DNA from: Dermatemys mawii
Lineage: Eukaryota > Chordata > Testudines > Dermatemydidae
Assembly: GCA_007922305.1 (NCBI GenBank)
Contig: ML677326.1
Location: 56,104,785 to 56,168,784 of the forward strand
Length of the DNA stretch: 64,000 bases
Reading direction: 5' to 3'
Part shown: piece after piece, positions 1 through 13,759 of the stretch
Layout: each line of letters starts with the position of its first letter
How positions within the stretch are numbered: the first letter of the stretch is position 1
Notes under the pieces: model-generated
The model's database searches: none
What the model was told of the DNA's origin: nothing
What the model saw: only the letters and a program-made list of their open reading frames with translations
Made by a program: the position numbers and the translations under genes

Positions 1-967
1 ATGTTAGTAAAAGTCAACATATTAACTTTTCTAAAATTAATGCAAAGACGGGTTTTGATCAAATATAAACACTCAATAATACACCTCACTCGGTGCTGGT
101 GAAGTCGGCACCTATGGTGGGCCGCAGGCAATAACACTATGAGCTGCATGTTTGAGACCCCTAAACAGTTTATGCTTATCATAGAGTTCTTCCTTTCTCT
201 CCTTTCATTTCAGTGATGTTCTGATAAGGAAGATCTGCCAGAGGGATAAAAATAAATGTATTGTTGTTACTTTAAAGTCCCTGATTATACTGAGCTTTTG
301 TCCTACTATAAACACCAGACTTTCATAACTGCATGCATTGTATGTATTTGATAGGAAACAATGCTAACTTTTCTACTTCCTAGTTAAAAAGAATTATATA
401 ATTTTACCTCACAGCTGAAGTAATAACCAACCATGGAAAAATATAATGAGTATAATTTTACATTGATATTTGTTAAAAAAAAAATCTTATTTAAATAAGG
501 AAATAACACAGTCTTCTCCACAATTTCCAGTGAGGGATAAATGTCAAAAAGTTTGACTAGTATTTCAACTATTTAATTTTGAAAACCACTTTGATTCAGA
601 AATCAGGATGAAAATATTATAAAAAGGGATTTCTGGTACTACTAAGTTCCAAGGAGGTAAAAAATTCCAGAAGAACATTTTCTGTGGTATTCTGATACTT
701 TCATTTTGAGTCCTGGTAAACCATGTGAAAATGGAAGAAAAGGTACGTTTACTAATTATTTTTCAAAATGGGTCAGTGCAAATTTAGGGCAAAGAGTTGG
801 GATTTCTGGTTTTTAATTTATCTAGATTGAGTCACTCATCCCTACTTATATCCCATGATGAAGCTTCTTTTTGATCTTAATAAGGGGTGAATGGTGCCAC
901 AATGGGCATGAATTCTTCGAGTATGTATTAGTCAATGAGAAATGCAATTAAAGTATACAATTTTTAT
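1..967. other. AT-rich DNA without recognisable feature
   Basis: No open frame of note, no tandem repeat and no transposon end is visible. It is the left flank of the LTR insertion that begins at 973. Confidence 0.5.
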
Positions 968-1085
968 ATCACTGTGACAGGGCCGACCAGCCCTGCACTG
1001 GGATAGAGGGGGTTAACCACTCCCTCCTAGCAGAGGAAGCCCCGCCCTGGAAGTCCTACTGGGCATGCTCACACTGTCAGAGCAG

Positions 1086-1092
1086 TATAAAA
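1086..1092 (+). promoter_or_regulatory. TATA box of the LTR
   Basis: TATAAAA sits in the first fifth of the LTR, followed by GC-rich sequence. This fits the U3 promoter of the retrotransposon and sets its orientation as plus. No polyadenylation signal AATAAA is seen in the LTR. Confidence 0.6.
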
Positions 1093-1488
1093 GCCTGCCA
1101 GACTGCTCAGTCTGGGCTGGCGGCCAGAGAGGAAGGAAACTCTGCAGAAGCTCTAGCCCCCGACCAGGCACAGCCTTTACCAGAGAGAGCTGAAGATCCA
1201 GGAGCGCAGATCAGAGGCCAGCGGCGAAGGAGACCCCAGCAAGCGGCGGTGGCTGCTGAGGATCCCAGAGACTCTGGAGTTACCGGAGCTACAGAGGATT
1301 GGTGGGAAGTGACCCAGGGAAAGTAAGGTCAGCGTGTTGCGGTCTGGATCCCCGCTGACCCCGGGCGGGAGTACGCCACCTGGACAGGGCCCTGTGTCGG
1401 AGCCCGATGAAGGCTGGAGGGCCTGGGCTCCCCCACCAGGGGTCGTTAACCCCCCCACACTTTTTTCTGTGACTCAACTTATTCTCAG

Positions 1489-1718
1489 AAACTCGGGCAA
1501 TTGGGCCACACTGCTGCAGAGGCGGCGGGTGTAGTGACATTGGCTGGTAAGCCACACGCCCCCATTAGGGGAGAAGCGAGTGAGAGACTCTGGCCATTGG
1601 GCCACGCTGTCGTAGAGGCTGTTTATCTATAGACTCTGGCCATCGGGCCACACTGTTATAGAGGGAGTACTTAGAGACTCTGGACATTGGGCCACACTGC
1701 CACAGAGGCTGAGGTCGA
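1489..1718 (+). repeat. Degenerate tandem repeat inside the LTR
   Basis: Four units share the core GACTCTGGCCATTGGGCCAC followed by ACTG and GAGGC-like bases. Cores begin near 1490, 1586, 1632 and 1676, giving a period of about 45 bp with a larger spacing between the first two. Such internal repeats are common in retrotransposon leaders and LTRs. Confidence 0.75.
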
Positions 1719-1902
1719 AGGGGCTTTGGGTCACGCTTTCCCACAAGCAGATGGGGTATAAGGACGCCGGCCCCAGACCCTGAGAACGGTACCTCAAAGG
1801 GGTAGTAGGACAGGTGGAGGTGTAGAAGAGGCGGGGATCCCTCGCCCTCCCCCCTTTGGACCCCAAAAGGGGCCGACGAGGTACAATCCACGCCACAATC
1901 AC

Positions 1903-4900
1903 AAAGACTCACTTTTCTGATATATGTAGCATTTTAAACCATTGAAACCATAATTGTTCTTCAATTGAGTTTCTTATGAGTCATTATGATCTCAATAATG
2001 GTGTATGAAACACTCATATAGAAATCCATATCAGGTCTTTGGATGCGATAAAACATTAAAACAACTGCTGTGGGTGTTCTATTGAAACCATAATGAACTA
2101 AAACACTCCCTTCTTTCACAACTATTGTATTTACTATATACACCCAAGTAACACTTAGGCCACCTTTCACTGTTAACAGTGTTAACGTAGTGGATGTTAC
2201 TTAACCGATGACATGCATTTTTAGCAGATAAATATCCAATGTCATTTCACAACGTGGACTAACAGCCTTTCAAGTTTTATAATAATGCAAACAATATTTC
2301 AACAGCTTGATACAAATTCTACCACGCTGATTCATGCACAGTAACCCTGAAACCAATAGAATTCTTTGCATAATAATGTAAGTAAGTAGTAATCACAAGT
2401 GTTTCAGAATCTGCCTTCTTAGAAATAACTTACCTTTTAACCTGAAGAAATACATATATATGAAGATATGTAGGGTCAACCTACATCTTGAAAAACAGCA
2501 GAGACTAAATCCTGAGGTATTAACTTAATCCTTGTTTATGAGGCAAATCTCATGGAACACCAACTACTGAAAGGCAGGCGCTAATCATGTAAGTAGAAGC
2601 ACATATTCTCTGAATGCAGGTGTGCATTCATGCAGGCACAAATTTCATTGTTGCAAGTTGCAGTCACAAAAGGGAGGCCAGGCCTCACCTCTCCTGCAAA
2701 TCAATTCCTATATTCCTCCAAATAATGGAAAAACCCATGTGTTTTAATACCCAAAGGGAGATAACCACTCAGAATCAACATAGGAGGAAAGAAGCACGAG
2801 AGGAGCATACAAATATTCCATTTCCATTAGATCATTTAATTAGTTATATTCTCTTCCATATAACTGTACAGAATGGGAGACAACTGTTCTGTGTCTGGCT
2901 GAGACAGACATATTTGTGACTAGTGGAAGAAAAAAAATGGCTTCTCCCTACCTCTTCCCCAAATAGTCCTTTAAACGTCTTTTAAATAATTTCACACTGC
3001 TTTCAGATTTCTCTGTACTCCATGTTTTATTTAAAGTCTACTGTGGCTGGGAAAAGAAAGAATCTGCATCCCTCACCTTCCGAAAAAAGTATGTGTCTTC
3101 TCCTTCCCCCCAAGAATATCAAAGCTCCATCTCTGCCTATATCTCCACTGCTGACTTCTTATAACATTTCATCCTTCTCCCTTTGCTTTCCCAATCCCAC
3201 TGTTTCCTTTATTTCCTTCTTCTACACTCATCTTTATGCTTTTTCCATGCCACCTGATTTCCCGGAACAATTCCTTATTCCGTATTCCAGGTGCATACCC
3301 TTTATTCCTGTACATCTCCCTGAAAAGCTCCCCCTCCTAAGAGTCCTACAAAAATCCTCAACCCATATGTGAAAAGACAACTCCACAACTCAGGTACCAA
3401 GCAGCAGCATGCCCAGTTTATCTTTTGTTCACCTATGAAAGAAACCTAATGTCTGTGTTTGATACTAAGCCTGCCTCTCAGCATAATTTTTTTCATATAC
3501 ACTAGTGCAGTAATTCCCCATAAACCTCGTAATAAAAACCATTCTACCATTTCCACAATAAACAAAGATACAACAGGTTTTTCCCATTCCTTTCATCAAG
3601 GACAAGTTACCTACCTGAGAGTCAATCACAGCACTTTGTTCACAGTACCTTTGCCCCAAACTGGGATCCCACTCTCCCAGCCTCTCTGCCTGAGAGTGAC
3701 CAGTCTTCCCATCGCCCTTCACTCAAGTCTTTTGCCCACAAGGGTCCCCACAAGTTCCACACCCTGGCCTCCTTACCTGCACCTGCTCTGGAGGATCCAT
3801 CCTCCCACAACAACAATCTTGTTTCTGGGCTCAGCTCCCCTGACCTCACTGGATCTTCTTTTCCTAGATACCACTGCCCAAGACTTCTGCTCCTCAGGGT
3901 CCCCAGCTTTGGTCAGTTCTCACAGCACTCCTGTTGCTGGTCCTATCCAAACTCGATTCTATCAACTGGGTTTCCTGAAGCTCTCCCCCAAGCAACACCT
4001 GCCAGCTTTTCCTTGCTGCTTCCTAGATCTCAGTCAGGTAACAGTTACCCACATCTCCAGTCAGCCTCTGACTTTCCAGCTCTCTAACTTATCTCTCTTA
4101 ATACAAGTTCAGATGATCAGTTACTATGCACTGGCAGATGTTGCCCTGTGACAAAATATACTACCACCAATTTACATGCATATATGTTTAAAGTTATTGC
4201 TACAATCTGCATCTCTCTTAGTAATTTTGTTTGATCTTTGTCCTTTAGACTGTAAGCTCTTTGGGTCAGATAATGTCTCTATTTGTGTCTTGCATACTTA
4301 ACATCTTTTTGGTGTGTGTTAATTATTTGTGACGTCTTTCATCTGCTATTATACCTAAGAGGGGCTGCCACAGGGAGATGAGCAGAACAAAATACATCTA
4401 TAAAAAATATTTCACGACGAGACTTAAAATTTACACTTCTGGATTTAGAGACTTTTCCTGGCTCCATACAATGCACATATATAGCAATGAACAGTGTAAT
4501 GAGGTCAAGTGGCCTCCTTCTGCACCTGAAAGGCAAAAACAATTGCATTTCCCCTGGTGGGCAGAGCCTGCTTCTGCACCATAAGTGGAGGGAGCTGTAG
4601 CTCAGTCAGGGCTGGATCAGGGAAAGAGGTGGAGGTCTCATCTAGAGAGCCAAGCCCTCTTCAAGAGGAGCTGCTCTAAGCCCTGGCAGCTCTGACTACA
4701 TCTGCAATGCATGCACAGGCTGGAGGAAGAGTTGAAAAGGGGAGCAGAGTGGCTCACTTGAAGGCACTGTGGTGGCATTTCCAAATCAACGTATTTAAAT
4801 TTTTCTGCCAATATATTTTTTTTGATTATTCACTGAAAACTCAACAATTTCTGTGGGAAGAAAAATAAAGGGTTCAAACCAGCATTAATGTATGTAAACT

Positions 4901-6520
4901 TGTTGAGGGAGGTGATTGTAGTGAGGGGCATGGGAAGAGGCCTTCCGAACACTGATACCACCTAATTATTTCTAACTTCTCCAAGAAGCTGTAGTAGTCA
5001 AGAACCTTACCTAGTACCTAGGGGAGAATGAGGTACAGATGAGGGCTAATTGTGTGATGATGCACTGTCCAGATAAAACTAATGGAAGATTGCTGTGTTG
5101 GGAGTAAACAACTTGAAAAGCTAGCAGAGATTATATATTGGTCCCCAAAAGTGAGGATCTGCTTGCATTGTTTGTTACTCAAGATCACAACTGGGGGATC
5201 TGGTTAGAGTCCCAGCTGCTGCTAGAAGGTCGCATAGAAGCAAAAAACTAGAACAGCTTTCTCCTCACCCCCATCTTTATGTGCCAAGAAGTAGTAATTC
5301 TTTCTTTCAAATGGACGTCATGTAATAGTTGTTGAGTCTGTGTCATCTTGACTTTAAGTAAGAGAAATAAAATGCTCTGCAGATTCCCATAACTTCTAAA
5401 TCTAGCTGGAAACTGAAAATGGTGCAAAATGTGGTGTCTCACTTATTGAGCTAAAAGCACAATATACAAGTGTTCTGGGATCTGCACTAGCTGCAGTTTA
5501 GCTTCCATGTGAGCAGGTGTTGGTTTTAAAGCTCTACATCGCTTGGGACCAACCTAATTGTATTACTGCCCATCTCCCAATCCCATACTGTTGAAACTGG
5601 AATCAAGCTGGAAGGTCTTACACTGGATCTCCTGGATCTAAGGGATAAGAATTTGCTGGCAAAGAATTTTCCATGGAGGGTTTCAACTTTGGAACTCACT
5701 TCACTCCCAGTCCCAAGTAGCCTGCATCTGCTGACCATAAGAGAACACTTCCAAACCCAACTATTTGTTGTGGATTTCAGGGAGAAGAAAGCAGGCTGAG
5801 GGTTGGCTGTTCTGGAAGAAAAACACCATATCATTTAAAATTGTCTTTTTTCTATGGGATAAAATCATGCTGCTCATTTTGTTATTCACTAGCTGATTGC
5901 ATAGCTTTAAAGATTTATCACAAGTGCCTAGAGCCAGGGATAACTTATTATTTTATTCATAAAGTGAAAGAAAATGTAAAATCAAATGGGAGTTTCCAGT
6001 CTGAAGAGGGCACAGCAGAGAGGTTAATGTAACCTGGCGTGGCAACAGATGAACAGTTTTACCATTGCTGATTGGAGATAGGAGAGGAGGATGATACATG
6101 ACCCAACCTGGCTACTACATTCTCACCTTCAAATCTCTAGCCCTGTCTGGGGAGAGGCACAAGGGATCATGGAGGCAGCAACACACTAGCAGGAAAAGGA
6201 GATCCATCCATGGAGGATCCTCTCCCACACACATGCTGGCCCATTTTACAAATGAGCAGTCAGCTTGGGCCATCAACAAACTATTCTACCCAAACTCAAC
6301 TCTTGGGTTTTCCCTGTAAATACATTACTGTCCTCAGTGATTCTAAGCCTGCTGTTCCTTTTTAAACAAATGCCTGGAACTCCAGAAATGGTTTAATATC
6401 CCAAGTGGGAACAACACAAGTAGCCTGTGTCATCCTATATAAATAAAGAAGGTCAGGTCATAAATATAAATGAGAAAATGCAATTACAAATATGCAGAAG
6501 AGACGTCAAAGACTAAACAT
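1903..6520. other. No gene seen; contains a pyrimidine-rich tract
   Basis: Between about 3040 and 4110 the plus strand is strongly C+T-rich, which creates a 230-codon frame (3459-4151) rich in Ser, Leu, Pro and Thr. It lacks an ATG start and any domain, so I do not call it a gene. At 4235-4300 a phrase like ACTGTAAGCTCTTTGGG resembles the 3' tail of L3-like LINEs. The segment 4560-4760 is somewhat GC-rich but not recognised. Confidence 0.45.
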
Positions 6521-6524
6521 ATAG

Positions 6525-6746
6525 GCTTATATCACTATAACTATGTTGCTCAGGAGTGTGAAAAATCCACACCCTGAGCAATGCAGTTATACTGAGCTAA
6601 TCCTCAGGGTAGACAGCACTATGTTAACAGGAAAGCTTTTCCCATTGACATAGCTACCGCCTGTCAGTATAGTAGCATCTTCACTGAAGTACTACAGCAG
6701 CGCAGCTGCAACACTACAGCATTTTAAGTGTAGAGCTAGCTGTCCA
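6525..6746. mobile_element. Degraded Harbinger-type MITE
   Basis: The interior has the order GTGTGAAAAATCCACACCC, TAGACAGC, CATAGCTACCGCC, GCAGCGCAGCTGCA and finally TTTTAAGTGTAGA, which I recognise from abundant turtle Harbinger MITEs. The left terminal repeat is lost. The right end keeps only AGTGTAGA of the usual AGTGTAGAC terminus. It is non-coding. Confidence 0.6.
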
Positions 6747-9700
6747 TACAAATACAATTCCCCTGAGTGAGGGGACCACAGTTAAAGAGAAAACTATCGC
6801 AATAATGCTGTACAAAAATAGCAAAGCATTTTGATTATAGGCAAAGGCCCTTAAGTCTTACTCATCGTTTACATAAATTCCCATTAATTTCAATGTGAAC
6901 TGAACCTCAGGATTTGGCCCGTAGAAAACATTAAAAATGTTTAAAATGCAATAGGCCTGGGGAAATGATATGTATAATATGTTTTTCCTCTTTCCAATAT
7001 CTCAGCTTACCTTTCTGCTGGGGTACATACCAACGTCTAGTCTTTTCAGGGCTTGAACACGCCTATCTATGTTTATACGATACAGCGTTTAATCTCTCAG
7101 AGAATGGAAGTGACAAAAAACTCTAAAGAAAAAAATCATATTTACTAAATCTACATGTGTGTATATATAAATACATAACTTACTGTCTGTGTGTGTGTGT
7201 CTATATGTGCATATGTAACAGTTTAACCCATGAAACAACTGTGAATATTGTCAATATTTTTTTAAGATAACAATCAGGGGACGGGAGTGTTCCCCAAGTT
7301 CTAGTACTTGTTACTACTACAGGTACAAATGTAATATAATGCTGGGCATGCACACTTACACACACTCTCCCAGAGTTCGTCTTGGGGAGGATTTACCCTT
7401 TTAATCTCTATGGAATGGCATCCAAATCCTCCGTAGAACACACCAGCTCCTTAAAAATGGGAAACACAGATCGTCCCATAATCGCCTTCAAACTCTCCCC
7501 AACATCCATCTACAATTTGTATAACTGCAGCAAATTCTAGTTCTCTTCTCCTCTGGGGAAAGAGAGCCTGCAGTCTAAATCCAATAAAACTAGCATTCTC
7601 TGTGGAACGATCCTTACAGAAGATCCTTCTGGTCCTTGCACTGGTCTAATGCAGAGTCCTTCAGTCTGGTTCCCATTCCTTCCATTTATAAATCCACCGC
7701 TCCCTTAAGTTCCCATTGGTTCCACTAACAGATAATGATTGTGGATATGTCCTTTGCTCACAATGGAAATAACCTAAGTAGTTTCAGGCAAACAATGAGC
7801 ATGCCTAGTTATCATCTTACCCAACATCTGGGTCATTATAGTCAAGCCAGCAGAGCCACCCCGCACAGCTCCCGCAAGTCTGCAAGCACCCAGAGTACCC
7901 AAAACAAAACCCAAGAACTAATGTATCCTTTCCACTGTTTCTTTCCTTATTTACACCACTAAATGCTGCAGTGAAAACATGTGGGCTATACAAACATTAA
8001 TGTTTAAAAAATAACTGACAAAGTCACAGAGAACTGTACGCATGAATTTCCTGTTATGTCACATTGTATGAAGAAATCCTTTAAGATGACAGAGGAAGAT
8101 GAGTAAAAATAGGAAACACCTCTATTCTGTTGCAGGTTCTGACCCAAGATGTTGGTCTTCTGAGATTGTTCTCATTCAGCAAGGAAAGAGAAAGGAAAAA
8201 GTGGATGTTGCCTAGGTTACCTTTTCCCTGGCGTGGAAATGGTAACCCAGGCAACCTTACTTGTACATGAGAACACAATGTACATTGCCTACGTATATAC
8301 ACACTTAGATCTTTAAAAATAGGTGGGATAAGAGGTCTTCATTCTCTTCAAATGAACTGAACAATCAGTTCTGAAACATCTATAATATGCTTTTTACAAA
8401 TAAAAGGGAAATAAAGCCACATTGTATAAATAAATATAAGTGCACTTGTCTTGAATGGGCTGAGACGCCTTTGAAGTATACCAAGCTAGTATTTTTTTTC
8501 CAGATAGGATACAGCTGGAACGAGGCTTCTTACTCAATAATGAGGTAAACTAGTGTAATTATTGTGGCTGCCCAGTACCTCTTAGTAGCATGTCAGTAGC
8601 ATTGGCAGAGGTACTGCAACTCAGACAAGCACTGTAGATGCTTCAGCAGCTAGGTCTTCTGGCTTTCCGTAACTACTGAGACACATGGCTAAGAGGAAAA
8701 GGAATTTTCCGAGGGCTTGCAGGAAAGGGAAAAGCTGCAGATACTCTAGGTTAAGAGGCTTAGACAGTTACAGCTGAACAGAGTAATAGCTGTTGTCATT
8801 TGGGTTTCTGGGGGCGGTACAAATCAAGAGCCAGTGCTCTTTGGGCCTAGTACATAGGGTACCCTCTCCAGTCCAGGCTCTATTCCAGCAAGTAGATGTT
8901 TGCAGGGTCCAAGCCAGACCTATCTTTTACTGTAGGTCATCTATGCATGTTCCCTGCCCAACTCCTGCTGCTCCCCCATAGTCCCACAGACCTGCACTCA
9001 GCTTTATTATCTGACAGTCATTTGACAATTCCACATGCGGCTCTCGCCACCGTTTCTTTGGCTTCTCTCCAGCCCCCTGCTGCCATGCAACTCCCACCCA
9101 CAAAGAGAGCTGGCCACTTCCTGGTTCAAGGTCTTTCCCCTTACATGGACAGCGGAAAGGATAGTACTGTGGGGAAGGAGCCAATAGCAATTGTAGACCC
9201 CTCTTTAGTTACCCAAAGTCCAGTGTGATGGATTACCAAAGTTTCTCTTGTTCCTGGGATAGTTGTTTTCTTTAGACTTTTTGACAGTGCAAACCTAACA
9301 AAAACATAAGACTCATAGCAGAACTTCTTGGGCATGTCTTGCTGGGAGCATGTCTTCCAGCCTGGGTAGACAGACTCATGCTAGCTGCATTCATTCTGTT
9401 GCTCTAGAAATAGCAATGTGGACATTGCCTCACAGGCAGAGGCTTGGGCTATTGCTGGAGTCCAAGCACACCTGACCACTGCATCCGAGTCTGGGTGGGT
9501 ACCAGAGCCCCTGCCTGTGCCGTAACACCAACATGGCAATTTTAGTCACTAACTTGAGCAGAGCTAGCACAAGTCTGTCTACCCAGGCTGGGAGGCACGA
9601 TCCCAGCTGCAGAATAGACATACCTTTTATTTCACATCCCCCAGACTGTTTCTTTGTAGTTGTGAACAACAACAATTATAAAGAAACAAAAAACCTAAAG

Positions 9701-12700
9701 CACAGAAGAGTCCCCTACCCAGCTTTATGTGCTAGCAGCCTGGCTGCTCTCTGTATTCTACCAAGCAAGGCAAGCAGATTAGATACTTTCTGGCTGACAG
9801 TGATCATTCACCAAGCCAATCCACTTGTTTAAACTTGCTGATCCTGGCTAAATCCCCATGGCAGAGGCAATGGTATTTGGTTTCTTTCCAGGGCTAAGTC
9901 TGGAATGTGATGCTGTTACCCAAGAGGGTTTTTCTCTTGAACATTGAAAAGTCAGTACACTCCATCACATGGGATTATAGTAGTGTAGAACAACTGCTTT
10001 TGGATGATAAAAGTATTCTTTTTTGACTAAGTGTTGCACTTCTTAGTAAACAATACTTCCACTGAATAGCTGGGGACTGGTTCCCAGAGCTCTACACTTC
10101 AGTGTTCAATGTAGCAGTTTCACCCAAAGCTAAAACCCCACCATTTTAAGGTGAGCCAGAGCTTTTTAAGTTTGCACTCATATGGTTTGATTATTTAGGT
10201 GTTGGATGTGACTGAATATTTAAGCACTCTCTTACTGTGGATTACTTTTTAGCAAAATAGATCTAAGAAGGCAGCCTAGGCATATCACTAATTTCTGATG
10301 TTCTTCAATTACTTTCCTAATTTACCAAAAATACATCATACTGCCAGTTAGACTAGGATGGAGTTACAGCAGGGGCTATGCGTTAAAGGGCTAGAGCTAA
10401 ATCAGCCAACTGCACATTTGACATACAATGAGATTCTCTGGCATTTAGACATTAAATATTGAGTATATGACATTTTAAAAGGCAAAAGCACTTAACCCAC
10501 ATATAATTAAGTTCTCAAGTCACTATTGCCTATGCCAGCTGAGCCAAAATAGCAGCAAAAAACTTGTTCAACAGAGGCTATAAAATCACCTAGCCAGTCC
10601 ATTGACCCGTATATTTGCCATGTTCACATAAGTTTCTTGTGCTTCCTTTCGAAAGGTCATAAGTTCCATGAAATGGTTTATGAATTTAGTTATACTTGCC
10701 CATATGTATTTCTGCCTGCACTAAAGTCTACTACATACTTATTTTAAATTATGATTTTTAAAGAATATAAATGTGTATATTTAGCTATACATTCTCTTGG
10801 AATTTATTTGTCCTCTGAAGGGGAAGTTGGTGATACATGAAGTGAGAAAACTCTGGTGTATCTTGGAATTTGAACAGACCAAGTAATTCTGTATCCTGTC
10901 TTGACCTCAGAGAATTAACACTTAAGCACTTTCTGTAAACTCAAAGACTGTTTATGCATCAGCCAGGGAATTTTATTAATCCTGAACAAAAAGTGATTCA
11001 TTAGAGGGCAAATGGATCGCAAATAATTTAATCTATAACATTCTATAACAAAAGATTATTCTTTTCTTTTAGTATTTTGCAGTTATCAAAGTTCAAATCC
11101 GAGCTACAGCATTGCTTGTATGTACATATGCTTTTTAATTCACAAATGCTATATATCCCAAACCTAGAACTACTTTGTTATAGAGTTACAAACTGGCTAG
11201 TGGGGGTTGGGATTGAGCATACTTGTTTTTATCCTAGATTCGGGGGTGATTCAGGGATTGTACACAATGTTTTGTATTAGGTGTTAAATAAAGTCTGAGA
11301 TGCCTACAGAACAGAAGTAAAGAGAAAGTAATGTGGATAGTGGTTTTCTACCTCAAGAGAAGTGTCACTATGGGAAATTAAAGGAGTGCTTAAAGTAGAA
11401 ATCCCTAAGAGCACCACTTAGCGATGTGGAAAGGGACATATTTGGCCCAAATTCCTAGAGTTTTCACACTAACCAAGGCAAAAAAGGTAGAAAAGTAGAA
11501 TTACCTTCATTCAAAGGCCATTCCTTTATCTTTTTTCTAATCCCTGAAGTCTATCATTTAATAAGAAACAGAAAGTGATCACAAATAAATTCACATTTAA
11601 AATGACATTAAGAACAATGTTTAATTCTACAGTTTTTCTAGCTAGGCTATAACATTACCTATTCATTACTGTCACTCACAATTTAAGAGCTGATCATCCA
11701 AAATAAGCCTGATAGTACAGACATTAAATAAGAGAGTCTCCAATCTCATTTAACATAATCTCAGTTACTATCATTTATCATTGCACACTGAACATTGAAA
11801 AAATATTAACAAATCTAGTAGGAAGATTAGGTTCCCAGTAATAAATTTAGTCTCTACATCATAGATACAATTAAATAATAAGTTTCCACATGAGACCAAG
11901 AATATTATTCAAACTCTCACAAAAATCATTATTTTAGTGTTTCCATTGAGTGAAATTTCCATTTCCATTTCAGCTTTATGGGAGAACAGATTTGTACAGG
12001 GACTGTCTCTATATCTTCAAAAGGTCATAAGTCACCCAGCAACCCTATGGCACATTGCCACACCATGAATGATATGCAAATTTGCTTCTGTGATAGGTTG
12101 CATTCCTTTTAGGTTGCATTTGGGTGTTTTCAGAGAACTTTTCCCCTCAAATATTCTTCCAGTTATGGGGGTGGTTGGTCTCCAAGTGTTTCAAAAGAGT
12201 CTGTAGAGGTCTGGCTTGTTTAGGAAGGTTGAACGTGACTCGATCCCGGGTCAGAGCCTATCTTCAACTTCTTCTTCCTGAAGTTTTCTTGCACCTGATC
12301 TGGTGGGTCTTTGTGGGCAGCTGCCTACCTCCCAGCAGCTCTATCACAAGAGTCAGCTAACTTTGGGGCTCCGTTGCAATCCTCCTGATTGCTGCCCCTT
12401 CCTCTAACTCTCCCTTCTAAGCTTACTTCCTCCAAGTGGAGCAGGCTGAGCAGCTGTGCCTATTCAGTACTAGAGAGACCCATAAGAGGTTGTTAGGATA
12501 TGGGGGTGTCCCATCACAGCTTCCAATACTGGCCCCTCATTCTTCAAGCCAGCCAAGGCAGGGAGTGCTGATAGGACAGATTGCTGAACATTCCAATAAG
12601 TTATTTAATAGTAGTAGTCCCTTACCTCATTTCACCAAATTGTTTCCCTTAGAAGCTTGCAATGTTGACACGGGGGGCTGTTTTGCTGCTACGGGCAACC

Positions 12701-12780
12701 ACTAAATGCTCTGTTGACTCAAATGATGCCATGATTGCTAGTAGAAACAGCTTCACTGCTCACCATTTACATTCAGAATA
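12701..12780 (+). repeat. Dispersed direct repeat, copy A
   Basis: This segment matches 13681-13759 at about 71 of 80 positions, with one single-base deletion. Shared blocks include GACTCAAAT and TGATTGCTAGTAGAAACAGC. The match starts and stops abruptly, with unrelated flanks. The origin is unknown. Confidence 0.75.
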
Positions 12781-13680
12781 CAGAAGATGCTGGCTAATTC
12801 AGTTGACTTTCCCACTGTAATCAATGGACTTTGGCAGCTGTTGCAGTGCTTAGCATCTCAGGATTTAGCTATGAACTACTAATTACCCACCAGATATTAT
12901 GACCCACACTGAGAGAAACTAAAGATTTATATTGTATTTCTAAACACCTATGACTTCCTAATTGTTACAAGAAGCACTGAATAATGTCAATCTTTGATTA
13001 GATGCCTGCTTGACTGATTTTAATAGAATTAAAGATAGTCATATTTCCACTAATATTGCAGCCTTCTGCTGAGCTTACCAAAAAGGATAAAGTTTTGAAT
13101 CTAGTAGTTTTGTTAATTAAATAGAAACTTCTGGAAAAGTGCTAAACAAAAAGATAAAAGCAATTCCCATGACATGCTAGTGAAGTCAGGCATTTCTTAG
13201 CCAGGAATTGTAGACTTTTGCCTGAAGAATTGAAAAAGAATGTAATGCATCCCTTTATTAACACTACCTAGGTTTGTTCCTCTTACTTTTTAGTTCAGAG
13301 ACATGATTCTGCCCAAACATCCCAAGCGATGCAAATACCTTAGCTGAGCAAAAAAAATTGTGAATAAATTATTTCACCTCTTTGAATAAATTATTTGAAA
13401 AACATTTACAGATTTCTTAAATTGGAATTAATCCACTAGATCATTTCTGCAAATAATTCATAGTCTATTTATGAGCTATTTGTAAGTACTCGGTATCAAA
13501 TTCAGACTGTGTTGTTCAGATTTGAATTAGTGCTGAGGTCACAGGGCACTGCTTCTGTTCTCGACTAGATGAGTGGAATTCTTTGAATCAGACTTCTAGT
13601 GTGAATATAAGTTCAAAATTATTCTTCAGGAATATGTTTGTTTCATCCAGCTCTATTTGGATTCCTCCATTAGTTGGGAC

Positions 13681-13759
13681 ACTGAATGCTCCATTGACTC
13701 AAATGGTGCCTGATTGCTAGTAGAAACAGCTTTACTTCTCACCCTTTAGATTCAGAATA
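13681..13759 (+). repeat. Dispersed direct repeat, copy B
   Basis: This is the second copy of the 80-bp segment at 12701-12780, in the same orientation and 980 bp downstream. It could be a local duplication or two fragments of one unknown interspersed repeat. Confidence 0.75.

Larger units (their letters stand above)
973..1897 (+). mobile_element. Solo LTR (LTR retrotransposon, 925 bp)
   Basis: The element starts TGTGACAG and ends CGCCACA, so it has the TG...CA ends of an LTR (here even TGTG...CACA). It is flanked by a perfect 5-bp direct repeat, ATCAC at 968-972 and 1898-1902, as left by an integrase. A TATA box lies about 113 bp inside, on the plus strand. No gag or pol frame is next to it, so this is a solo LTR left by LTR-LTR recombination. 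It is much more GC-rich than its flanks. Gypsy-like or ERV-like origin cannot be decided from one LTR. The short open frames inside it look like chance. Confidence 0.85.

Noticed and set aside
3459..4151. 230-codon plus-strand frame
   Set aside because: It starts at TTG, is built from Ser/Leu/Pro/Thr due to the pyrimidine-rich strand, and shows no domain, splice context or second frame support.
5526..5834. 102-codon minus-strand frame
   Set aside because: No domain or family match; the composition is that of the surrounding DNA.
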